Positions 1 through 4,990 of a DNA stretch of 5,756 bases are shown one piece after another. This stretch comes from Candidatus Thorarchaeota archaeon (GTDB taxonomy: Archaea; Asgardarchaeota; Thorarchaeia; Thorarchaeales; Thorarchaeaceae). Both the position numbers and the translations under genes were made by a program. Each line of letters opens with the position of its first letter. Within the stretch, counting starts at the first letter, position 1. The stretch is taken from assembly GCA_016841005.1 (NCBI GenBank), contig JAEORG010000256.1, positions 1 to 5,756 on the forward strand. Reading direction: 5' to 3'. The notes beneath the pieces are model-generated. The model was not told where the DNA came from. It worked only from the letters and a program-made list of their open reading frames with translations, and ran no database searches.

Positions 1-144
1 GATTATTCGCGTCATAAATGCTGGAAGCTAAATGAAAAGAAAAGGCAGAAAATAATCCAATTTATAGCACGTTAACTGCACATATCGACATAAAATCAAT
101 CAAATTCCGAAGCTTATTTCGATGGGAAGCTTCCAATCTGAACA

Positions 145-195
145 ACACGTGTACGATATCAAACCGTACAAGTTTATATAGAAGTTAACGTGTAC
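145..195. promoter_or_regulatory. Candidate operator pair flanking the TATA box
   Basis: Two copies of CGTGTAC (148-154 and 189-195) bracket the TATA box at 173-180. The upstream copy lies in the palindrome ACACGTGT (145-152), and the downstream copy is part of GTTAACGTGTAC (184-195). The downstream copy would sit between the TATA box and the predicted transcription start, where an archaeal repressor could block the transcription machinery. The same core, read as GTACACG, recurs in the intergenic region near 4630-4937. The regulatory role is inferred; no regulator gene is recognised in this window. Confidence 0.45.
173..180 (+). promoter_or_regulatory. Archaeal TATA box of the first gene
   Basis: TTTATATA is a near-ideal archaeal TATA box. 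Archaeal transcription usually begins about 22-27 bases downstream of the box, which predicts a start near 202-207. That leaves a leader of roughly 25-30 bases containing the GGGAGG ribosome binding site at 215-220 ahead of the ATG at 232. The start site is inferred from spacing only. Confidence 0.7.
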
Positions 196-231
196 TGTCT
201 TTGTCTTAGCCGCCGGGAGGGCTTGACGCAA

Positions 232-507
232 ATGATGATGTTTACACGAATGCTACGGAGACAAGGATTTTACAGGGTTAAAAACCAGGAAGATCCAGTA
301 TACATGAAACACAATGTAGGCCTTGGAGGTCTATACGTCAGAATTGAACACAAGAAGGCTCACTTGACAGTGAGAGACCTTGGTATAGAAGAGGAATTTA
401 CTCGCGTAAAACAGTTGGAGAACTTCATTAACGAACTTGAAGAACAAGGGTACAGACAGAAATGCTTCATAGTTCACAAGATGCGCGGCGGACCAGTTGG
501 CGCATGA
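232..507 (+). CDS. Small protein of unknown function, 91 residues
   Basis: I do not recognise this protein. The chosen start is the ATG at 232, the first of three consecutive ATG codons, because GGGAGG (215-220) sits 11 bases upstream. A longer in-frame reading from GTG at 190 would begin only ten bases after the TATA box and therefore ahead of the predicted transcription start. The product is basic at its N-terminus (MMMFTRMLRRQG). It then shows likely beta-strands near residues 34-39 and 43-49, an amphipathic helix at about 52-71 rich in Glu, and a short strand at about 77-83 (KCFIVHKM), ending in a Gly/Pro tail. There is no signal peptide, membrane segment or metal-binding cluster. The small alpha/beta composition would suit a compact domain, but no function can be assigned. 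It has its own strong promoter flanked by putative operators, which suggests regulated single-gene expression. Confidence 0.7.
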   Translation: MMMFTRMLRRQGFYRVKNQEDPVYMKHNVGLGGLYVRIEHKKAHLTVRDLGIEEEFTRVKQLENFINELEEQGYRQKCFIVHKMRGGPVGA

Positions 508-546
508 TATACAGGTTCTGCAAATAACGTTGAGTCTATAACAAGT

Positions 547-574
547 GACCCCCTACAATTAGGTGTAGGGGGTC
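547..574 (+). terminator. GC-rich stem-loop between two rightward genes
   Basis: A perfect 11-bp inverted repeat (arms 547-557 and 564-574) contains five consecutive G:C pairs and has a six-base loop, ATTAGG. It begins 39 bases after the stop of the small gene and ends 44 bases before the HEAT-protein start. No T-tract follows, so it is not a classical intrinsic terminator. It may stabilise the 3' end of the upstream transcript, attenuate read-through, or lie in the leader of the next gene. Confidence 0.45.
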
Positions 575-618
575 TCTGGATCCTCTACTCAAAACAAGAA
601 GGGGTATCATGTTCCACA

Positions 619-1986
619 ATGTCCTGGGAGAAATTTCTGGAAGCGGTACATGCAGCTGATTATGACAAGAGTACACGTATACTCTCAGAGGCTTTGGAAA
701 CTCCTCTCATCAGTGAAATTGTCGCGTCCATTTGGAATGCAATAGAACGGGATAATGAAAAACCTCTCCCATTTCGAGATCACATTTTCCACTTTCTTGG
801 TATTAGTGCATTGTATCAGGGAGTTAAAATTCCAAGTTATGAGATACTTGAGAAATTCCTATCTGTGAAAAAAGCGGAAATAAGGTCCCTGGTTTTTGAA
901 TGGATGCTATCGCTCATCGAATCAAGTTCTCCGCTACTAGAGCATTATCTATTGGATATTGAAGATCTTTCTAAATCTGATTTCATTGTAATCGTCCCTG
1001 ATATTCTAGAACGAAGAATGAATGAATTGGCTGATATCAAAGTTCATTGGTTCACATATCAGATAGATGGTCAGATAGTTACAAATTACATGATTGATGG
1101 TCTACGTGAAACTGCATATGGACGTCAAATCCTACAAGTCCTGAATGTAGATCCTCAGTCTAATTATGTTGGTCCAAGTTTCTGGGGGGAAATTCGAGCG
1201 ACATTATCTGAAGTCGGATACGATGTCGATGCGATGTTAAGGCAGGTTGATGAATTCACATGGTATGAACTTACAACAAAGGAATCAAGTCAAGATGCCC
1301 GTACTAATAGATCGTCAGAATTGGTTTCTTTGACAAAGTGTGAATTTGCTTATCTATTACTAGACTCGCCACGACAACAAGATCGTATCAAGGCACTTGA
1401 TATAATCAAAGACCTCGAAACTGGATCTTGTAACAATAAGGTGATGAAATTGGCTCGTGATGGAGTAATTATTGAACAAGTCCGGTCATTGGAGATTCTC
1501 TCTTCGACAGGCGGTTCTATTGAAGAAACCTTCCTTAGTGAACTTCTGAATGATTCTACTCCTTATCTTAGGAATCATATTGCCAAGAGTTTGTCTAAGA
1601 TGGTTTCTCGTGGATTTATCCACTCAGTTTCTCAAAGGGAACTTGATTCACCTCCTTGGTCAATGATTTCTAGGAATCAAACCGATTCTGCTTTGAAGAA
1701 ACTAATGGGTGTTCTAAGTTCAAGGGACAGACATGTGAGAATTGACGCGGCAAGAACTCTTGCCCGGATGAATACAGCAGATTCTGAGCAACTTCTCTAC
1801 AAACTTGTTGGGGATAGAGATCCGGAGGTTCGACTTGAGCTTATAGAATTAATTCCCTCGCTAAGTCCGGAATTTGCAATCATTATGATAACTGAGGCAC
1901 TTAGAGATCCATCGATAGAAGTTAGAAGTTCTGCGATAAAAATGGGGAAAACTATCTGGCCGGAACAGGACTGGCCAGAAAAATGA
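619..1986 (+). CDS. HEAT-repeat alpha-solenoid protein, 455 residues
   Basis: This protein is almost entirely helical and has no signal peptide or membrane segment, so it is probably cytosolic. HEAT-like helix pairs are clearest in the C-terminal half, at about residues 302-330, 358-386, 389-416 and 419-447. They show the usual pattern of an Asp/Pro turn followed by VR and an Ala/Leu-rich second helix, for example DRDPEVRLELIELIPSL and LRDPSIEVRSSAIKMG. The N-terminal 220 residues look like a more divergent helical repeat region, with a Trp/Tyr-rich patch near 143-216. HEAT repeats normally form protein-binding scaffolds; the partner cannot be inferred here. The start at 619 is the first in-frame ATG. 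A GAAGGGG (598-604) lies 14 bases upstream, rather far. It is closer to an out-of-frame ATG at 609 that opens a 16-codon reading frame overlapping this start. A near-palindromic 16-mer lies at codons 17-22. Confidence 0.85.
   Translation: MSWEKFLEAVHAADYDKSTRILSEALETPLISEIVASIWNAIERDNEKPLPFRDHIFHFLGISALYQGVKIPSYEILEKFLSVKKAEIRSLVFEWMLSLIESSSPLLEHYLLDIEDLSKSDFIVIVPDILERRMNELADIKVHWFTYQIDGQIVTNYMIDGLRETAYGRQILQVLNVDPQSNYVGPSFWGEIRATLSEVGYDVDAMLRQVDEFTWYELTTKESSQDARTNRSSELVSLTKCEFAYLLLDSPRQQDRIKALDIIKDLETGSCNNKVMKLARDGVIIEQVRSLEILSSTGGSIEETFLSELLNDSTPYLRNHIAKSLSKMVSRGFIHSVSQRELDSPPWSMISRNQTDSALKKLMGVLSSRDRHVRIDAARTLARMNTADSEQLLYKLVGDRDPEVRLELIELIPSLSPEFAIIMITEALRDPSIEVRSSAIKMGKTIWPEQDWPEK
669..684. 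promoter_or_regulatory. Near-palindrome GAGTACACGTATACTC inside the HEAT gene
   Basis: The two 8-base halves are inverted complements except for one position pair, giving GAGTAYACGTRTACTC. The first 12 bases are identical to 4735-4746 in the larB upstream region, and the core TACACG is the recurring motif of this window. The site lies about 50 bases inside the coding sequence, where a bound dimer could block transcription elongation. It may also be a chance match within the codons for Ser-Thr-Arg-Ile-Leu. Confidence 0.3.
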
Positions 1987-2068
1987 AAAGATTTCGGGAT
2001 TGAGTCCGTCACAGATTCAATGAGGTCGATGTGTTATGGGTCATGCTCGGTCCCCTATGGGCATGATT

Positions 2069-2329
2069 TCACGAATCAGGTCCTAAAGTTATCCCAGTGA
2101 CAGACTCATCCTTCTTATTGTTCCTTCGATTGGCCAACATATAGATGCTGTTCCACGGATATTCATGGTAAATTACTGCGATTATTGCGCTGAAGTATTG
2201 TGTTAGTGTACTACTGGTGGGAATCTCATTTGAAGGGGAGGTTAAGAACTTGATAGACCGATCGAGGAGTGAAGGTCCCATTCCACTTCCTGGACCATTA
2301 TCGATGTTGTATCGAAGTGCCATGTTCAT
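2069..2329 (-). CDS. Doubtful small ORF, 86 residues
   Basis: I do not recognise this product. It is listed because two signals agree with its being expressed. A GGTGAG lies about four bases upstream of the ATG at 2329, and a TATA-like box with a nearby TACACG motif lies about 120 bases further upstream on the same strand. The sequence begins MNMALRYNIDNGPGSGM and is rich in Ser, Asn and Pro. It has a weakly hydrophobic patch (YFSAIIAVIY) near the middle, too short and broken for a firm membrane segment. An opposing-strand reading frame overlaps part of it, and neither looks strongly protein-like. The transcript could instead be non-coding. Confidence 0.25.
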   Translation of the reverse strand: MNMALRYNIDNGPGSGMGPSLLDRSIKFLTSPSNEIPTSSTLTQYFSAIIAVIYHEYPWNSIYMLANRRNNKKDESVTGITLGPDS

Positions 2330-2375
2330 TTTCTCACCAGATTCATATTTAGCTAACTTTTCATGTCGCCGCGTT

Positions 2376-2432
2376 CGTTGCGAAATTCACGAATTCTATG
2401 AATGTCGTTGTATAATTCGCAAGTTCTACGAA
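2376..2432. repeat. Imperfect 30-bp tandem repeat, two units
   Basis: Bases 2376-2402 and 2406-2432 match at 20 of 27 positions with a 30-base period. Both begin CGTTG and share AATTC, TTCTA and GAA. A third unit is not evident on either side. The repeat lies just downstream of the leftward TATA-like box, so it would fall at the start or in the leader of any leftward transcript. Confidence 0.4.
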
Positions 2433-2451
2433 ATTTCACTGCGATTACTTC

Positions 2452-2459
2452 AATATAAA
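2452..2459 (-). promoter_or_regulatory. Possible leftward TATA box in the convergent gap
   Basis: Read on the minus strand, this is TTTATATT. It is followed by GAAGTAATCG, closely matching the first gene's promoter (TTTATATA then GAAGTTAACG); over 20 aligned bases 15 agree. A TACACG motif (2469-2464) lies just upstream, as a similar motif does at the first gene. The predicted transcription start is near 2427-2432. It could drive the doubtful small ORF or a non-coding RNA. Confidence 0.35.
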
Positions 2460-2508
2460 TCTTCGTGTATCACTCTTTAGCCTCGAATGACTGTATGAGT
2501 CGCTATTA

Positions 2509-3711
2509 TTAGAAACCTACCTTTGATTTCAAATAATCCGGAGCCGCCTTAATTATTGCACTTCTAACTGAACGTTCTCCTACAAGCATCTCTGCAATTA
2601 CTCTTTGACTCTTTTCAGAATCAAGGAAGTTTACACCTACTCTTGAAGATCCTCCTTTTGTGAATCTCTTTTGTAACCATGCTCCCCATTTGAGGTCCGA
2701 TCCTATTTCGTTCATCCATAATTTTTCATATCTTGATAGTGATTTCTTGCGTATCTGCTTCTCTGATAATGCTCTCATCGCAGTCTCTGCTGCAAGTTTT
2801 CCCCCGATCATGGAATAGTGTATTCCCTCTCCAGAGATGGGGGAGCAATGACCTGCAGCATCACCAGCAAGTAAGATTCTATCTGAGAAAGATGGTCTGA
2901 TAATTCCAGCAAGAGGCATCAAGGCAGCATCCTGTCCAATAACTTCTGTGTCAATCAGGATTTCTTGAATTTCCTTGGTTTCGTGAACGAATTGGTCTAG
3001 GAATTCGCTAACTAGTAGACCTTCGCTCTTAATTCGATGTACTATTCCTCCTGTTCCAGCCACAGCTGTATGTTCTTGTGGGAACAACCATGCGTAACCT
3101 CCAGGAGAATACTCTCCTCCATAATAGAAATCATTTACTGGCTCGAATGAGCGATTTCCGTTTTTAATCACAAAATGATATTGGCGACCATATCCCATCT
3201 GTGTGTTTGGGATGCGATTTCTTACAAGGCCGCTTCGTATACTAACTGGGTTAACTCCACTTGCATCTATTACCAGTGACGAACTAAGGACTTGCTTCGC
3301 TTCATTACTCTGAGTATGTACCTCAATAAATTCGGTTCTTTCTATCAATCCTGTCACATTTGTTGCCATGCTAATATTGTCGGAATAATTAGGGATTGAA
3401 TGTAACATCAATTTTCCAAGAGCTGCTCGAGTTGTATTGATACCTACTGCTTTATCGAAATCTACTCTTACAACACTTATTCCAGGAAACTTCATGCGTA
3501 TTGATTCGATTCTATAGCCTTCCCTAATCGATCCTAGATCGAAATCTGCTATTGCACGAGCTGGAATGAAACCACCACACACTTTATCGCTACAAGGTTC
3601 ATGCTCTCTTGCAAATAGTATGTAATCAATGTCGTGAGATGCCAGTACGCGTGCAGCACTTAGTCCTGCAGGACCAGCTCCGATAATTATGACTTGGGTA
3701 TCAGGCATCAT
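2509..3711 (-). CDS. Geranylgeranyl reductase-family FAD oxidoreductase
   Basis: Members of this flavoprotein family reduce C=C bonds of geranylgeranyl chains, in archaea mainly those of membrane ether lipids, using a bound FAD and an external electron donor. At 400 residues the length is normal for the family. The N-terminus carries the Rossmann dinucleotide-binding loop GAGPAG (residues 11-16), followed by the family's KVCGGF segment (43-48), an ID-SG motif (148-152), the hallmark YAWLFP (206-211) and the second FAD motif GDAAG (283-287) continuing into SPISGEGI. No membrane helix is seen; the protein probably works at the membrane surface. Two consecutive ATGs (3711, 3708) could start it, and no clear ribosome binding site precedes them. 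It follows larB by 34 bases on the same strand and is probably cotranscribed, although an A/T-rich AAATAAATA (3750-3742) could act as its own TATA box. The exact substrate, whether lipid, quinone or polyprenol, cannot be told from sequence. Confidence 0.9.
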   Translation of the reverse strand: MMPDTQVIIIGAGPAGLSAARVLASHDIDYILFAREHEPCSDKVCGGFIPARAIADFDLGSIREGYRIESIRMKFPGISVVRVDFDKAVGINTTRAALGKLMLHSIPNYSDNISMATNVTGLIERTEFIEVHTQSNEAKQVLSSSLVIDASGVNPVSIRSGLVRNRIPNTQMGYGRQYHFVIKNGNRSFEPVNDFYYGGEYSPGGYAWLFPQEHTAVAGTGGIVHRIKSEGLLVSEFLDQFVHETKEIQEILIDTEVIGQDAALMPLAGIIRPSFSDRILLAGDAAGHCSPISGEGIHYSMIGGKLAAETAMRALSEKQIRKKSLSRYEKLWMNEIGSDLKWGAWLQKRFTKGGSSRVGVNFLDSEKSQRVIAEMLVGERSVRSAIIKAAPDYLKSKVGF

Positions 3712-3745
3712 ATATTTCAGATTTGGTCAAAACCGACCTGCCTAT

Positions 3746-4540
3746 TTATTTTAACTCATCCTGGGTTCTTGCGCACCTTTTAGCTATGAGAGCTGCAAAG
3801 GCTCCTGCTCCTAGTCCATTTCCGATATTCACAACTGAGAGACCAGGGGCACAGGATTGAAGCATGGCTGATAGAGCTGTTTCTCCCTCTCCACCATGAC
3901 CATAACCTGTCGGGACTGGAACACCTATCACAGGAATATCTACAAGAGAAGCTACAAGGGTAGGTAATGCACCTTCCATTCCTGCAAAGACTACTAAAGC
4001 GCTTACATCTTCTTCAAGACACTTTTTTACAGGCTCAATCAAGCGATGCATTCCAGCAACACCAACATCATGAAATGAGAATACTTGCACACCCATAATT
4101 CGAGCAATTGCCTCAGCTTCAGCTGCGTATGCCACATCAGAAGTTCCAGCTGTCAATATTGCAATCTTACCATTTTTTTGTGGTTGTTTCCATTCATCAT
4201 TGTGTATCAGAACTGTGTGATGATCATCGAATCCAGTGATTTCGAATGCCAACCCACTGAATTTATCTTGCAAGCCCTTAAGCTTCTTTGTGTTAACTCT
4301 TGTAAGAAGTGCAACGTCTCTCCTCTCTATCATTACATTCACTATTTCTGTTAGAGTATCAACATCCTTTGATTCTGCAAAAATCACCTCAGGAACTCCG
4401 CTCCGTTCCTGCCTGTTAACATCAAGTTGTCCAATACCTCCCACCTCAGCTAAGGATGATATCCGAATCTGTTTTTCTGCTTCATCTATTGAGATCTTTC
4501 CATTTGCTAGAGCGGTCAAAATATCTCTGGTTGCTTTCAT
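3746..4540 (-). CDS. larB: LarB, nickel-pincer cofactor biosynthesis (PurE-like)
   Basis: LarB carboxylates the pyridinium ring of nicotinic acid adenine dinucleotide and cleaves the dinucleotide, giving the biscarboxylic mononucleotide that LarE and LarC convert to the nickel-pincer cofactor of lactate racemase-type enzymes. Numbered from the chosen Met, the N-terminal helical region carries GKISIDEAEKQIR. The C-terminal PurE-like domain shows AGTSD (131-135), DVGVAGMHRL (158-167), AGMEGALP (186-193), GYGHGGEGE (212-220), a Ser-Cys pair (229-230) at the expected position of the reactive cysteine, and VVNIGNG (236-242). Length (264 residues) is normal. A TTG at 4585 would add 15 residues, but it would lie before the transcription start predicted from the TATA-like box at 4591-4599. 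The ATG at 4540 also matches where LarB proteins usually begin. The gene heads a likely two-gene operon with the reductase. No larC, larE or larA lies within the window. Confidence 0.9.
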   Translation of the reverse strand: MKATRDILTALANGKISIDEAEKQIRISSLAEVGGIGQLDVNRQERSGVPEVIFAESKDVDTLTEIVNVMIERRDVALLTRVNTKKLKGLQDKFSGLAFEITGFDDHHTVLIHNDEWKQPQKNGKIAILTAGTSDVAYAAEAEAIARIMGVQVFSFHDVGVAGMHRLIEPVKKCLEEDVSALVVFAGMEGALPTLVASLVDIPVIGVPVPTGYGHGGEGETALSAMLQSCAPGLSVVNIGNGLGAGAFAALIAKRCARTQDELK

Positions 4541-4590
4541 TATTCTCTCGTGAGGGATGGAGGGATTAGTTATGTGCCTTTCCAAGTGGC

Positions 4591-4599
4591 TATAATATT
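4591..4599 (-). promoter_or_regulatory. TATA-like box for larB
   Basis: AATATTATA on the minus strand lies about 50 bases upstream of the larB ATG. Standard archaeal spacing puts transcription initiation near 4565-4572, leaving a leader of about 25-30 bases. That leader lacks a strong ribosome binding site; GAGAG just before the ATG is only a weak candidate. Confidence 0.45.
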
Positions 4600-4767
4600 G
4601 TAGTAATCATTATTTTTCCGATGAGATGATACAAGCGTGTACTCGAAGTGTTGTTTGTAAACGCAGAATGCGTTCAAAACCCCCGCAAACACAACTCCCA
4701 TATTAAGTACACGCTTGTGATTGAAGACTCATTGGAGTACACGTATCATATTTAGAGTAAACGTATT

Positions 4768-4786
4768 GGGCTGTGGAAACACACCC
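4768..4786 (+). other. Stem-loop with GAAA tetraloop
   Basis: GGG (4768-4770) pairs with CCC (4784-4786) and TGTG (4772-4775) with CACA (4780-4783), leaving one bulged C and a GAAA loop. GAAA is a GNRA tetraloop, common in folded RNAs. Being short, it could arise by chance, but it sits among several other stems in the same stretch. Confidence 0.35.
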
Positions 4787-4831
4787 CTGTCCAAGTTCAA
4801 AGGTGATTCATTTTGAAGGAGGAGGAGAGAT

Positions 4832-4858
4832 TGAGGAATTGTCCAACACAATTCTTCA
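4832..4858 (+). other. 11-bp stem-loop in the larB upstream region
   Basis: Arms 4832-4842 and 4848-4858 pair over 11 positions with a single G-T pair and a five-base loop, CCAAC. The purine-rich GGAGGAGGAG just upstream (4818-4827) looks like a ribosome binding site, but no convincing reading frame starts after it. Confidence 0.4.
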
Positions 4859-4887
4859 CTTGTACACGTATGTGATCTTGTATATCG

Positions 4888-4919
4888 ACCCTTGTAATAT
4901 CCTGGGGATATGCAAGGGT
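4888..4919 (+). other. Strong 13-bp stem-loop upstream of the membrane-protein gene
   Basis: ACCCTTG (4888-4894) pairs with CAAGGGT (4913-4919). After a small two-by-one internal loop, ATATCC (4897-4902) pairs with GGATAT (4906-4911), leaving a three-base loop. Thirteen pairs in 32 bases is the strongest local fold in the region. No T-tract follows on the plus strand (AAAA at 4921-4924), so terminator function is more plausible for leftward transcription, if any. It may instead be part of a folded leader or RNA. Confidence 0.45.
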
Positions 4920-4990
4920 GAAAATACACGTATCATCTTTTGTTCGAAATAGATATCAAAGAGGTAAGTATTGAGTAAGTTGAATTTAGT

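Larger units (their letters stand above)
1..231. other. Upstream non-coding region / window edge
   Basis: No gene can be established here. One frame stays open from base 1 to a TAA at 73-75 (24 codons) and another from base 2 to a TAA at 29-31, so the tail of a truncated rightward gene is possible but cannot be proven. On the minus strand an ATG at 15-13 runs off the window. It has a possible TATA box (TATAAATT, 66-59) about 45 bases upstream, which would fit a divergent leftward gene. Other structure is a 10-bp palindrome GGAAGCTTCC (125-134), a second AAGCTT at 110-115, and GCACGTTAAC at 67-76, which resembles the reverse complement of the GTTAACGTGTAC beside the first gene's TATA box. Confidence 0.4.
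1987..2508. other. Convergent intergenic gap, 522 bp
   Basis: This gap separates the rightward HEAT gene from the leftward reductase gene, so it should hold both 3' ends. No strong oligo-T terminator is visible for either. A six-base inverted repeat TCATGC/GCATGA (2041-2046, 2061-2066) encloses a 14-base loop just after the HEAT gene. The reductase gene ends in tandem stops (TAA TAA TAG, reading leftward from 2511), followed by a weak 4-bp hairpin at 2489-2501. The gap also contains a leftward TATA-like promoter (2452-2459), an imperfect 30-bp tandem repeat (2376-2432) and one doubtful small ORF. No convincing homolog of a known gene is seen. Confidence 0.6.
4625..4937. repeat. Cluster of TACACG motifs bounded by inverted repeats
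   Basis: The core TACACG occurs at 4641-4636 (minus), 4708-4713, 4738-4743, 4863-4868 and 4925-4930, with a near-copy TAAACG at 4758-4763. The longer form TACACGTAT is exact at 4738, 4863 and 4925. The copies at 4735 and 4755 share GAGTA-ACGTAT and are 20 bases apart, about two DNA turns. The two outermost copies face each other: GATGATA-CAAG-CGTGTA (4625-4641) against TACACG-TATCATC (4925-4937), a 13-bp inverted repeat with a four-base insertion. Bases 4631-4643 and 4706-4718 are a perfect 13-bp inverted repeat. The likeliest role is binding by a regulator between divergent genes. A small mobile element or structured RNA are alternatives. Confidence 0.55.

Noticed and set aside
1797..2012. 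71-residue minus-strand frame over the end of the HEAT gene
   Set aside because: It lies almost wholly antisense to well-supported HEAT repeats, is Ser-rich and low in complexity, and has no promoter.
2217..2480. 87-residue plus-strand frame in the convergent gap
   Set aside because: Its composition is unlike a folded protein (Cys/Arg-rich second half), it has no good ribosome binding site, and it includes the imperfect tandem repeat.
4085..4553. Two plus-strand frames antisense to larB
   Set aside because: They are shadows of the larB coding frame, which carries clear family motifs.
4735..4766. CRISPR array
   Set aside because: The repeated units are only about 9-13 bases, occur in both orientations and have irregular spacing, and no cas gene is present.
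4771..4790. Archaeal origin recognition box
   Set aside because: GTGGAAAC recalls the core of origin recognition boxes, but the expected G-string is replaced by CCCC and no Orc1/Cdc6 gene is in the window. The stretch is better read as a GAAA-capped hairpin.
4729..4929. 66-residue minus-strand frame across the motif array
   Set aside because: It runs through the repeated motifs and stem-loops and its product has no domain-like pattern.
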